From JBJYIN01 sp046237015 (lineage in GTDB: Bacteria > Pseudomonadota > Gammaproteobacteria > Enterobacterales > Enterobacteriaceae): a DNA stretch of 64,000 nt. The number at the start of each line of letters is the position of its first letter. Within the stretch, counting starts at the first letter, position 1. The DNA lies in assembly GCF_046237015.1 (NCBI RefSeq), contig NZ_JBJYIN010000014.1, positions 62,001-126,000 of the forward strand, written 5' to 3'. Shown piece by piece: positions 1-8,187 of this stretch. Under the pieces are notes generated by a model that saw nothing but the letters and a program-made list of their open reading frames with translations, was not told the DNA's origin and did no database searches. The position numbers and the translations under genes are program-made.

Positions 1-1515
1 AGTCAGTCTTTGGCCGTGTTACCCCAGTTCTTGGGGCTGTTAGCGTTGTTAATGCTGGTGACGCTGGCTTCTCAATTGGCTCTGACGACGCTGGGGCACC
101 ATTTTGTCTATCGCCTACGCGGACAGTTCATTAAACGAATTTTGGATACCAATATTGCGCGTATTGAGCAGATTGGGAATGCGCAATTGCTTGCCAGCCT
201 TTCCAGTGATATTCGCAACATTACGATCGCATTTGTACGCCTGCCTGAATTGGTTCAGGGCATCATTTTAACGATCGGTTCCGCCGCTTATCTGGCCTGG
301 CTGTCTCCAAAAATGTTGACGGTGACTTCAATTTGGGTCGCTGTCACCATCTGGGGGGGATTTGTCTTAGTTTCCCGCGTATATCGTCATCTAAGCACCG
401 TTCGTGAGGCGGAAGATCGACTTCAAAAAGATTATCAGATGGTGATTGAGGGTCGTAAGGAATTAGCGCTTAACCGTGAACGGGCACAGAAGCTCTATGA
501 TGAGGTTTATCAGATTAATGCTCAGGATTATCGCCAAAATGTGATTAAAGCTGATACTTTTCATCTGAGTGCGGTGAACTGGTCCAACATCATGATGCTG
601 GGGGCGATTGGTGCCGTATTTTTTATGGCTAATAATCTGGGGTGGTCTGATACCAATGTGGCCGCAACGTATTCACTCACGCTGTTATTCCTGCGAACGC
701 CATTGCTTCAGGCCGTGGGCGCACTGCCGACATTGCTGAGTGCGCAGGTGGCGTTTAATAAATTAAAAACGCTCAAGCTGGCTGAGTATCAGGCTGAATT
801 CCCTTCAGCCACCGCTCCGGCAAATTGGCAGACACTGCAATTACGTGATGTTGTTTTTCGCTATGAAAATACAGCGTTTGAAGTGGGGCCCATCAATATC
901 ACCGTCCAGCGCGGGGAGTTGGTTTTTCTGATTGGCGGTAACGGTAGCGGCAAATCGACGCTGGCGATGCTGCTGACCGGGCTCTATACGCCAATTTCAG
1001 GTTCGCTGCTGTTGGATGGTGTTCCCGTTACGGCAAAGACGTTGAGCGACTACCAGAAGCTATTTTCCGCTGTTTTCACGGATTTCCATCTTTTTGGGCA
1101 AATGATTGGGCCGCAGGGAGGAGAACCTGATGAAGCATTGGTAGACGCCTGGCTTGATCGCTTGAACATGCGTCATAAGTTGGAGTTTGACAATCACAAT
1201 GTGACCAATTTGCAGCTTTCTCAGGGGCAGCGCAAGCGTGTTGCGCTTCTGCTGGCTGTCGCCGAACAGCGAGATATTCTCTTATTGGATGAGTGGGCTG
1301 CCGATCAGGACCCTCAATTTCGTCGCGTATTCTATCTTGAGTTGTTACCGCAATTACGGGCCTTGGGTAAAACCATTATCGCGATCAGCCATGACGATCA
1401 TTACTTTGAACATGCCGACCGTTTGCTCGAAATGCATCAGGGGCAACTGTCTGAACTCACCGGTGAGGCTCGCGAACAGGCCAGTCAGGATGCGGTTGCG
1501 CAGATCAGTCGGTGA
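1..1515 (+). CDS. yojI: YojI-type ABC exporter, 5' end outside window
   Basis: Inner-membrane half-transporter with the permease and ATPase fused, of the cyclic-peptide/microcin exporter family. In E. coli YojI exports microcin J25 together with TolC. The frame is open to the first base and the family is about 547 residues long, so roughly 45 N-terminal residues lie upstream. The visible part has membrane segments over its first half. The ATPase half has a Walker A motif GGNGSGKST (near base 935-960), a signature LSQGQRKR (variant of LSGGQ) and a Walker B ILLLDEW. Near-identity to YojI is recalled along the whole length. The neighbour ansB has its own upstream region. The substrate in this organism is unknown. 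Confidence 0.88.
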   Translation, partial: SQSLAVLPQFLGLLALLMLVTLASQLALTTLGHHFVYRLRGQFIKRILDTNIARIEQIGNAQLLASLSSDIRNITIAFVRLPELVQGIILTIGSAAYLAWLSPKMLTVTSIWVAVTIWGGFVLVSRVYRHLSTVREAEDRLQKDYQMVIEGRKELALNRERAQKLYDEVYQINAQDYRQNVIKADTFHLSAVNWSNIMMLGAIGAVFFMANNLGWSDTNVAATYSLTLLFLRTPLLQAVGALPTLLSAQVAFNKLKTLKLAEYQAEFPSATAPANWQTLQLRDVVFRYENTAFEVGPINITVQRGELVFLIGGNGSGKSTLAMLLTGLYTPISGSLLLDGVPVTAKTLSDYQKLFSAVFTDFHLFGQMIGPQGGEPDEALVDAWLDRLNMRHKLEFDNHNVTNLQLSQGQRKRVALLLAVAEQRDILLLDEWAADQDPQFRRVFYLELLPQLRALGKTIIAISHDDHYFEHADRLLEMHQGQLSELTGEAREQASQDAVAQISR

Positions 1516-1713
1516 GGGAGATCACAAAATTTTTTTAATTTCTATATTGCTGATTTCATAGAGGAAGCTATACAGCCAGAAACCACTGGGGCATCATGCT
1601 GACCAATGCCAGCCCTCTGCTGGCAGAGGGATCAATCATCAACTAACGGACCGTTATTCTGAATCGCCTCTGTGGTTCATGATGACGTCCACGCATATTA
1701 GGTTGGTACAGGT
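1516..1713. other. Intergenic region yojI-ansB with an inverted repeat
   Basis: No gene seen. It contains a perfect 8-bp inverted repeat at 1613-1630 (CCCTCTGC, 2-base loop, GCAGAGGG). This could be a transcript-end hairpin after yojI, but it has no T-run. The ansB promoter should lie here; I could not place -35/-10 elements or a CRP/FNR site with confidence. Confidence 0.4.
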
Positions 1714-2763
1714 ATGAAACGGATGTTTAAGTCGTTATTTGTGGTCGTGTTGGTCTGTTTTTCCGCGTTATCCAGTGCGGCGGAGAAACTGCCTAACATT
1801 ATGATTCTGGCAACGGGGGGCACTATTGCCGGTTCGGCTGCGGCGAATACGCAAACCACAGGATACAAAGCCGGTGCGCTAGGTGTCGATACGCTGATCA
1901 ATGCAGTGCCTGAGTTGAAAACGCTGGCGAATATTAAAGGCGAGCAGGTTTCCAATATCGGCAGTGAAAATATGACCAGCGATGTGTTACTGAAGCTAAG
2001 TAAAAAGGTCAATGAACTGCTGGCGCGTGACGATGTCGATGGCATCGTGATTACGCACGGTACTGATACGCTGGATGAATCACCGTACTTCCTCAATCTG
2101 ACGGTAAAAAGTGATAAGCCCGTTGTCTTCGCCGCGTCGATGCGTCCTGCAACGTCAATTAGCGCAGATGGTCCGATGAACCTCTATGGCGCAGTGAAAG
2201 TGGCTGCGGATAAAAATGCACGCGGTCGCGGTGTCATGGTGGTACTGAACGATCGTATCGGGTCCGCGCGTTTTATCAGTAAAACCAATGCCTCTACGCT
2301 GGATACGTTCAAAGCGCCCGAAGAAGGGTACCTTGGCGTGATTATTGGTGACAAAATCTATTACCAGAACCGTCTGGACAAGATTCACACCACGCGTTCC
2401 GTATTTGATATCACTCAGTTGGAAAAACTGCCGGCGGTCGACATCATTTATGGCTATCAGGACGATCCTGAATATATGTACGATGCCGCTATTGCGCATG
2501 GTGTAAAAGGAATTGTCTATGCTGGCATGGGTGCAGGTAGCGTCTCTAAGCGTAGTGATGCCGGTATTCGCAACGCTGAACGCAAGGGCGTCATTGTTGT
2601 CCGTTCCAGCCGTACTGGTAGTGGTATCGTTCCACCGGACGCTGGGCAACCGGGTCTGGTATCTGATTCACTGAACCCTGCAAAATCACGTATTCTGTTG
2701 ATGTTGGCGTTGACAAAAACCACGAATCCGGCGGTGATTCAGGAGTATTTCCATACCTATTAA
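1714..2763 (+). CDS. ansB: Periplasmic L-asparaginase II
   Basis: Hydrolyses L-asparagine (and more slowly glutamine) to aspartate and ammonia in the periplasm. It has 349 residues with a Sec signal peptide (KR-rich start, hydrophobic core at residues 8-19, likely cleavage after SSA near residue 22). The nucleophile motif ATGGTIAGS is at residues 33-41 (Thr37). The second catalytic motif THGTDT and the family C-terminus ending in YFHTY are present. Sequence recalled from the Erwinia asparaginases used against leukaemia is very similar throughout. The gene is monocistronic and followed by a strong terminator. Type II enzymes are usually high-affinity and oxygen/carbon regulated; nothing in the upstream DNA proves that here. 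Confidence 0.95.
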   Translation: MKRMFKSLFVVVLVCFSALSSAAEKLPNIMILATGGTIAGSAAANTQTTGYKAGALGVDTLINAVPELKTLANIKGEQVSNIGSENMTSDVLLKLSKKVNELLARDDVDGIVITHGTDTLDESPYFLNLTVKSDKPVVFAASMRPATSISADGPMNLYGAVKVAADKNARGRGVMVVLNDRIGSARFISKTNASTLDTFKAPEEGYLGVIIGDKIYYQNRLDKIHTTRSVFDITQLEKLPAVDIIYGYQDDPEYMYDAAIAHGVKGIVYAGMGAGSVSKRSDAGIRNAERKGVIVVRSSRTGSGIVPPDAGQPGLVSDSLNPAKSRILLMLALTKTTNPAVIQEYFHTY

Positions 2764-2834
2764 TGCTGTTTTCAGGATGAGAAAAGCCGCTGATATTATT
2801 GTATCTTGAAGAAGAAAAGGTTTGAGATCGACGT

Positions 2835-2866
2835 AAAGCCCTGTTATTGATGACAGGGCTTTTTTG
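2835..2866 (+). terminator. Rho-independent terminator after ansB
   Basis: Perfect 8-bp stem AGCCCTGT (2837-2844) / ACAGGGCT (2853-2860), extended by A-T pairs and followed by a run of Ts, 70 bp after the ansB stop. Confidence 0.85.
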
Positions 2867-2925
2867 TGCCAGATAGAATTTCAACCTGCGTATACTTGTC
2901 CTCTTTCGCTTTGCAGCGGTGTTGG

Positions 2926-2947
2926 TGACGTTTTGTTTAAAACGTCA
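2926..2947. repeat. Inverted repeat upstream of aroL
   Basis: Perfect 9-bp arms TGACGTTTT and AAAACGTCA around the loop GTTT, about 100 bp before the aroL start. It could be an operator or an RNA hairpin. It does not fit the TyrR consensus (TGTAAA-N6-TTTACA) or the TrpR operator that control aroL in E. coli. Confidence 0.5.
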
Positions 2948-3047
2948 ACGATTACCCGGCAACTTGAAATCTATTGGGTATCGCGGATCTAACTGTAATA
3001 TGATGATGCCTGAAACGGGTTTGGTGAAAATAAGGATACGTCATTAA

Positions 3048-3569
3048 ATGACACAACCCATCTTTATGGTTGGTGCCAGAGGCTGTGGAAAAACGACGGT
3101 CGGGGAGCAACTATCACGTGCGTTAGGATACGACTTTGTCGATACTGACGTTTTTATGGAACAAACCAGTAAAATGACGGTTGCCGATGTTGTCGCTCAA
3201 GAGGGGTGGCACGGTTTTCGGCAACGGGAAAGTCTGGCGTTGCATCAGGTCACGTCTAATCGTAGCGTGATTGCGACGGGAGGCGGCATGGTGCTTGCCG
3301 AGGCGAATCGACGTTTTATGCGCGATCGCGGCGTGGTTATTTATCTGCATGCGAGTGCTGACCTGCTGGCTCAGCGGCTTGAGGTTAATCCCCAAGACCA
3401 GCAACGACCGACGTTGACGGGGCGGCCTATTGCCGAGGAAATGGCGGATGTGCTGGCCGCGCGTGAAACGCTTTATCGCAGTGTGGCGCACCATATTATT
3501 GATGCGGGACAAGGGCCGACGATCATTGTGGCAGAAGTCATGCGTGCATTACGCCTGTCGGTGGCATAA
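3048..3569 (+). CDS. aroL: Shikimate kinase II
   Basis: Cytoplasmic kinase that phosphorylates shikimate with ATP, step five of chorismate synthesis. It has 173 residues, the normal length. The P-loop GARGCGKT is at residues 9-16, the magnesium/shikimate-binding DTD motif at about 32-34, the GGG shikimate motif at about 78-80 (ATGGGM), and a lid region with RPTLTGRP. It matches AroL rather than AroK in recalled sequence. In E. coli yaiA and aroM follow aroL; here ppnP follows directly. No TyrR box was found upstream, only the inverted repeat at 2926-2947. Confidence 0.95.
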   Translation: MTQPIFMVGARGCGKTTVGEQLSRALGYDFVDTDVFMEQTSKMTVADVVAQEGWHGFRQRESLALHQVTSNRSVIATGGGMVLAEANRRFMRDRGVVIYLHASADLLAQRLEVNPQDQQRPTLTGRPIAEEMADVLAARETLYRSVAHHIIDAGQGPTIIVAEVMRALRLSVA

Positions 3570-3708
3570 ACCGGAAAAAGCGCGACTGGTAAAATAATCA
3601 TCAGTTGGTGTTACCGATGGCGCACTTTCATGGAATAGAGAGTGACAGCGGCGCAGTTCTCCTTTTAAGATGAATTTTCTTGGTTTTTTCGACTATAGGT
3701 GCCGCGCT

Positions 3709-3993
3709 ATGCTGAATGTGAATGAGTATTTTGCAGGGAAAGTGAAATCTATTGGTTTTGATAGCGGCAGTATCGGCCGTGCCAGTGTGGGCGTGATGGA
3801 CATTGGTGAGTATACGTTTGGGACCGGGAGCGCTGAAGAAATGACGGTCATTACCGGCGCATTAAAAGTATTATTGCCTGGGGCACCAGATTGGCAGGTT
3901 TTTATGCCGGGTGACTCCTTCTTTGTTCCTGCACAAAGTGAATTCAATTTAAAGGTTGTCGAACCGTCGTCTTATTTGTGTAAGTACTTGTAA
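3709..3993 (+). CDS. ppnP: Pyrimidine/purine nucleoside phosphorylase PpnP
   Basis: Small cupin-fold enzyme that phosphorolyses several nucleosides to base and ribose 1-phosphate. It has 94 residues, exactly the E. coli YaiE/PpnP length. Recognisable are NEYF.GKVKSIGF near the N-terminus, EYTF and EEMTVI.GAL in the cupin core, and the C-terminus SYLCKYL. A longer frame from 3670 adds 13 residues with no family match; the ATG at 3709 gives the family N-terminus and is preferred. It lies alone between aroL and a chemoreceptor, followed by a terminator hairpin. Confidence 0.93.
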   Translation: MLNVNEYFAGKVKSIGFDSGSIGRASVGVMDIGEYTFGTGSAEEMTVITGALKVLLPGAPDWQVFMPGDSFFVPAQSEFNLKVVEPSSYLCKYL

Positions 3994-4014
3994 TATTTAC
4001 ATTCGATTTGTCTG

Positions 4015-4050
4015 CGCCGTTATTCATTATTATGTATAGCGGCGTTTTTA
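4015..4050 (+). terminator. Terminator after ppnP
   Basis: GC stem CGCCG (4015-4019) / CGGCG (4040-4044) extended inward by TTAT / ATAG-type pairs and followed by TTTTTATTTT. Confidence 0.7.
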
Positions 4051-4250
4051 TTTTCTGACAGATATATATGCTTTTCTTATAGGTTAATTATGGCTTTATA
4101 TGCTGCTTGTTTTATATTTTTTGCACCTTTACGTGGTGATTTTCTATGGTGTTAATGTTAACCGCTTTTTTTTAAATAAAAGGTAGATGAATATCGCTAT
4201 TTATGCGGCTTTTTTTCTTGGTCATTAAGGCTGTTTAATTGTGAACTGAA

Positions 4251-4277
4251 TCAAGTTTTATTTTATGGTGCCGTTAT
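4251..4277 (+). promoter_or_regulatory. Flagellar sigma-28 (FliA) promoter for the chemoreceptor
   Basis: TCAAGTTT (4251-4258), an 11-base spacer, then GCCGTTAT (4270-4277). The enterobacterial FliA consensus is TAAAGTTT-N11-GCCGATAA, so 7 of 8 and 6-7 of 8 bases match with exact spacing. It ends 35 bp before the chemoreceptor ATG, the expected place for a class 3 flagellar gene. Confidence 0.8.
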
Positions 4278-4312
4278 GAGTTATATAACTATTCTATGCT
4301 AAGAGTCTCTCC

Positions 4313-6103
4313 ATGCTTAAAACAACACGATCCCGTATTATGGCGGCTTGTACTTGTATTGTTGTACTCTCTTTAGCCATAAATACGTTTTTAAACTACA
4401 CCATTGCGAATAATTCTAACGAAGAATCCATCAAAAATACGTTGAACGCCGTGACAATCAGTCATGGGCTGGCGATCGGTGATTGGGTACTTTATAAAAC
4501 GCAGATAATTGCCGCGTTGCATGATAATCCTCGACTGCATGACGATCCCATTCCTTTGTTCAAGCAGATTGCCGCTTCCGGCGGGTTTTCCAATGTTTAC
4601 ATGGGGTATGCGGATAAAACTGCGAAATTTTCTACGCCAGATGGTATCCCTGCCGATTACGATCCGACGATCCGTCCGTGGTATCAGCAGGCGGTGAATG
4701 AAGGAAAAGCGCTGATAACGGCCCCTTACGTGGACGCGGGAACCAAAAAGTTGGTGGTGTCCTTTGTTGCACCGGTTCTGAGTGATGGCACGGTGAAAGG
4801 TGTGGTGGGGAGCGACGTGACGATGCAAAGCGTGATCGAAAATGTGAAATCCATTCATCCGACACCTTCCAGCTTTGGCGTGCTGATTGACAATAACGGT
4901 TTGATTATCGCGCACCCTGATGAAGCATTAGCGCTGAAAAATATCATTGAAATTGCGCCTAATATCCGCCTGTCCGAGTTGCTGGCATCAAAGACGCCGA
5001 TGGAAGTGATGGTCAGCGGGGCGGCGAAACTGATATTGGCTCAGCCGATCCGTGGGACGAACTGGTCTATGCTGGTTGCGTTGGATAAGCATGAAGCAAC
5101 GGAGGGGATGCGGGCTTTATTGTTCTCTTCTTTGGGTACGTTGCTGGTTATCTCCCTGCTGGGTGCGCTGGTTATTGGTTTTATCATCAACGCGACGCTG
5201 AAGCGTTTGCTTTTGATTCGTGATGCCATGGATGACATCAGTAATGGCAATAACGATCTGACACAGCGTTTGCCTGATGAAGGCCATGATGAGGTGGCGC
5301 AGATAGCCCGGTCGTTTAACACTTTCATTGATAAACTTAGCCTGGTAATGATCCAGATCCGTGATATTAGCGCGTCGTTGCAGGTTGCTGCCGATGAGAT
5401 CTCGGCGGGGAATAACGATCTGTCGTCACGAACCGAATCTGCGGCATCCAGTATTCAGCAGACGGCGGCTTCGCTGGAAGAGATTTCTGCGGCAGTGACA
5501 CAATCTGCCGGCTCGGCACAGCAGGTGAATGCTAAGGCGTTGACGCTGGCGAAAGATGCGTGCGATGGGGGTAAGGTGGTATCCGATGTGATTGTGACCA
5601 TGGAGGACATCGTGGCGGCATCGGGTAAAATTGGCGATATTATTGGCGTGATTGACGGCATCGCATTCCAGACTAACATTTTGGCACTCAATGCTGCTGT
5701 CGAAGCCGCTCGTGCCGGTGAACAAGGTCGCGGGTTCGCGGTTGTGGCCTCTGAGGTGCGCAGTCTGGCCCAGCGTAGTGCGCAGGCGGCGAAAGAAATC
5801 AAAGTGCTGATTGAATCGACCGTGGGTAGCGTGACGTCAGGTTCTGTACAGGTGCGTCAGGCCAGCGATACGATGAATGAAATCGTGGGTGGGGTCTCGA
5901 CGGTGACGACGGTGATGTCTGAGATCACGCATGCCGCTGACGAACAAATGCGTGGCATCAATGAGATTAACAAAGCTGTCGCACAACTGGATTCCATGGT
6001 GCAGCAGAATGCCGCGTTAGTTCAGGAATCGGCTGCCGCTTCCGCCGCCTTACAATCTCAGGCAGAAGAGTTGAATGCTGTTGTAGGGCACTTCCGAGTG
6101 TAG
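4313..6103 (+). CDS. Methyl-accepting chemotaxis protein with amino-acid-type dCache domain
   Basis: Transmembrane chemoreceptor of 596 residues. Order: TM1 (about 9-29), periplasmic double-Cache domain (about 35-265), TM2 (about 267-292), HAMP (about 293-345), then a methylation and signalling helical hairpin (about 360-590) with the conserved tip QTNILALNAAVEAARAGEQG. The sensor carries Tyr116, Arg121, Trp123, Tyr124, Tyr139, Asp141 and Asp168. Their spacing equals that of the amino-acid-binding motif of Pseudomonas PctA (Y121, R126, W128, Y129, Y144, D146, D173), so the ligand is probably an amino acid. The C-terminus (GHFRV) lacks the NWETF-type tether for CheR/CheB. It has its own sigma-28 promoter and is followed by a hairpin. 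Confidence 0.93.
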   Translation: MLKTTRSRIMAACTCIVVLSLAINTFLNYTIANNSNEESIKNTLNAVTISHGLAIGDWVLYKTQIIAALHDNPRLHDDPIPLFKQIAASGGFSNVYMGYADKTAKFSTPDGIPADYDPTIRPWYQQAVNEGKALITAPYVDAGTKKLVVSFVAPVLSDGTVKGVVGSDVTMQSVIENVKSIHPTPSSFGVLIDNNGLIIAHPDEALALKNIIEIAPNIRLSELLASKTPMEVMVSGAAKLILAQPIRGTNWSMLVALDKHEATEGMRALLFSSLGTLLVISLLGALVIGFIINATLKRLLLIRDAMDDISNGNNDLTQRLPDEGHDEVAQIARSFNTFIDKLSLVMIQIRDISASLQVAADEISAGNNDLSSRTESAASSIQQTAASLEEISAAVTQSAGSAQQVNAKALTLAKDACDGGKVVSDVIVTMEDIVAASGKIGDIIGVIDGIAFQTNILALNAAVEAARAGEQGRGFAVVASEVRSLAQRSAQAAKEIKVLIESTVGSVTSGSVQVRQASDTMNEIVGGVSTVTTVMSEITHAADEQMRGINEINKAVAQLDSMVQQNAALVQESAAASAALQSQAEELNAVVGHFRV

Positions 6104-6135
6104 TTTGAACTTTTCTTTGCAAATGAACAGAGCGT

Positions 6136-6165
6136 CCCCACCGGAGAGTCGGTGGGGCGTGTTTA
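6136..6165 (+). terminator. Hairpin between convergent chemoreceptor and rdgC
   Basis: CCCCACCG (6136-6143) / CGGTGGGG (6150-6157) stem followed by CGTGTTTA. Only a short T stretch, so a moderate terminator candidate. Confidence 0.55.
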
Positions 6166-6191
6166 TGCCCGTCGTGTGATAAACGAGAACG

Positions 6192-7121
6192 TTAGCGTTT
6201 GGCTTCACCGCCAAGCGCTTCAATTAAATTACCGATCAGTGCTGCCAGTTCGCTGGTCATCAGAATAAAATCAGCATCAAAGCGTTGTGCGAAATCATCC
6301 CGATCGATGTCATCATTCTGATCCCGTAGTTCATCTGAAAACTTCAGTCGTTTCAGTGAACCATCGTCTGACAGAACCAGTTGAATACGTTCTTGCCAGT
6401 CCAGCGCCAGTTTGGTGACCAGTTTACCTGCTTCAATGTGTACGGCGATTTCGTCACTGACCAGATCCTGTTTTTTACAGCGAATAACGCCACCTTCTTC
6501 CAGAATGGCTTTTAGTTCAGCCTCATCCTGTAACGCAAAGCCAGCGGCGGGTTCGCCGGAACGCACCCATTCGGTTAACGTTAGTTCTATCGGGTTTTCC
6601 AGCGTTAAAGGGACGACAGGGAGTGAACCCAGCGTTTTACGCAACAGTGCCAGCGTATCTTCTGCTTTTTTGGCGCTGGCCGCATCGACCATAATCAGCC
6701 CGTTGACGGTATCTATCCACAGCCATACCTGACTGAATCGGCTGAACGCGCGTGGCAGCAGGCTGTGCAGCACTTCATCTTTCAGCGAGTCTTTCTCAGT
6801 TTTTTTCAGTTTACGATGCTGCTCTGCTTCCAGACGTTCAATTTTGGCCTGTAGCGTCTGTTTGATGACCGGAGAAGGCAGAATTTTCTCCTCTTTTCGG
6901 GTGCAGATAACAATCTGCCCATTAACGACGTGCGTTAATGCGTCACTGTGAGAACCCATGGGTGAGACCCAACCGGTTTTCATCATGTCCTGACTGCCGC
7001 AAGGCGTAAAAGCAAAGCTGTTTAGCTGTTTCTCCAGTTCATCCGTAGATAAGGCGTTGTCTTTGGATAAAACGGAATCCGGGCTTAAACGATAAATCAT
7101 TAAATTTTTAAACCACAGCAT
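6192..7121 (-). CDS. rdgC: Recombination-associated protein RdgC
   Basis: Ring-forming double-stranded-DNA-binding protein of the nucleoid that restrains RecA-mediated strand exchange. It has 309 residues. The N-terminus MLWFKNLM is the family start. Recognisable blocks are FTPCGSQDM, GWVSPMGSHSDALTH, the KKTEKDSLKDEVLHSLLPRAFSR helix and the C-terminal EDYAQRFDADFI-like segment (here DDFAQRFDADFI). A frame extension to 7220 adds 33 residues with no family match; the start at 7121 is chosen because it has a GGGAC ribosome site and aligns with E. coli. It is divergent from mak. Confidence 0.95.
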   Translation of the reverse strand: MLWFKNLMIYRLSPDSVLSKDNALSTDELEKQLNSFAFTPCGSQDMMKTGWVSPMGSHSDALTHVVNGQIVICTRKEEKILPSPVIKQTLQAKIERLEAEQHRKLKKTEKDSLKDEVLHSLLPRAFSRFSQVWLWIDTVNGLIMVDAASAKKAEDTLALLRKTLGSLPVVPLTLENPIELTLTEWVRSGEPAAGFALQDEAELKAILEEGGVIRCKKQDLVSDEIAVHIEAGKLVTKLALDWQERIQLVLSDDGSLKRLKFSDELRDQNDDIDRDDFAQRFDADFILMTSELAALIGNLIEALGGEAKR

Positions 7122-7260
7122 GGTGTTGTCCCTGACTGGGCGCGCAGGTCTGCACGCGGGTTTATTGATGCAGCGCGCATGATAACGAATTCGGCGAGCT
7201 AATGTAGAATAAAATGACATGATTCAGTGCAGGTTGGGATCGGACGTTAAGGGGGAAAGG

Positions 7261-8172
7261 GTGCGAATTGGGATTGATTTAGGTGGGACAAAAACGGAGG
7301 TTATCGCGTTGGACGATGAGGGGCAGGTGTGTTTCCGTCAACGTGTGGCTACGCCGAAAAATGATTATGCGGCGACAATCAACACCATTGTGTCGCTGGT
7401 GAAAAGTGCTGAACAAGCCACTGGGCGAGAAGGCTCGGTGGGTGTGGGGATCCCTGGGACGATCTCGCCGTTTACTGGCAAAGTAAAAAATGCAAATTCT
7501 GTCTGGTTAAACGGTCAACCGTTGGATCGTGATGTGGCAAACTTGCTGGGACGTCCGGTCCGAGTGGCTAATGATGCTAACTGTCTGGCGGTATCAGAAG
7601 CAACAGACGGCGCGGCGGCGGGTGAGAAAACGGTTTTTGCCGTGATTATCGGAACGGGTTGTGGAGCAGGGATCGCGATTGATGGCAAGGTACATGCTGG
7701 CGGCAATGGGATTGCCGGTGAATGGGGGCATAACCCTTTGCCGTGGATGGATGATGATGAATTACGCTATCAGCGAGAAGTCCCCTGTTACTGTGGTAAA
7801 GCGGGTTGCATTGAAACGTTTATTTCCGGTACTGGTTTTTCGATGGATTATCAGCGGCTTAGCGGTCATGCCTATCAAGGGGAAGCGATCGTTGCGTTAG
7901 CGGAACAAGGCGACAGATTGGCAGAGCAGGCTTTGCAGCGCTATGAGCATCGTCTGGCGAAATCACTGGCGCACGTCATTAATCTGTTTGACCCTGATGT
8001 GGTGGTCTTAGGGGGCGGCATGAGCAATATCCCCCGTTGGTATCAAACCGTTCCCGTGCTGCTGAAAAAGTGGGCGTTTGGCGGTGAATGTGTCACGCCA
8101 GTGCGTCAGGCAATACATGGCGATTCCAGCGGCGTGCGTGGCGCCGCCTGGCTTTGGCCGCTTAACCCATGA
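7261..8172 (+). CDS. mak: Fructokinase/manno(fructo)kinase of the ROK family
   Basis: Phosphorylates free fructose (and mannose weakly) with ATP. It has 303 residues. N-terminal ATP motif GIDLGGTKTEV is present, as are the ROK signature around IIGTGCGAGIAIDGKVHAGGNG, the catalytic GEWGHNPLP and the zinc motif CYCGKAGCIETFISGTG. The GTG at 7261 is the likely start: it is preceded by GGGGGAAAGG and gives the E. coli N-terminus (RIGIDLGG). A frame extension upstream to 7219 has no support. It is convergent with sbcC, with only 15 bp between the stops. Confidence 0.93.
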   Translation: MRIGIDLGGTKTEVIALDDEGQVCFRQRVATPKNDYAATINTIVSLVKSAEQATGREGSVGVGIPGTISPFTGKVKNANSVWLNGQPLDRDVANLLGRPVRVANDANCLAVSEATDGAAAGEKTVFAVIIGTGCGAGIAIDGKVHAGGNGIAGEWGHNPLPWMDDDELRYQREVPCYCGKAGCIETFISGTGFSMDYQRLSGHAYQGEAIVALAEQGDRLAEQALQRYEHRLAKSLAHVINLFDPDVVVLGGGMSNIPRWYQTVPVLLKKWAFGGECVTPVRQAIHGDSSGVRGAAWLWPLNP

Positions 8173-8187
8173 TGTGTACCCAGTCGG

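Larger units (their letters stand above)
3994..4312. other. AT-rich intergenic region ppnP-chemoreceptor
   Basis: 319 bp without a gene. It holds the ppnP terminator (4015-4050) and a sigma-28 type promoter (4251-4277). The rest is very AT-rich with no other recognisable element. Confidence 0.6.
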
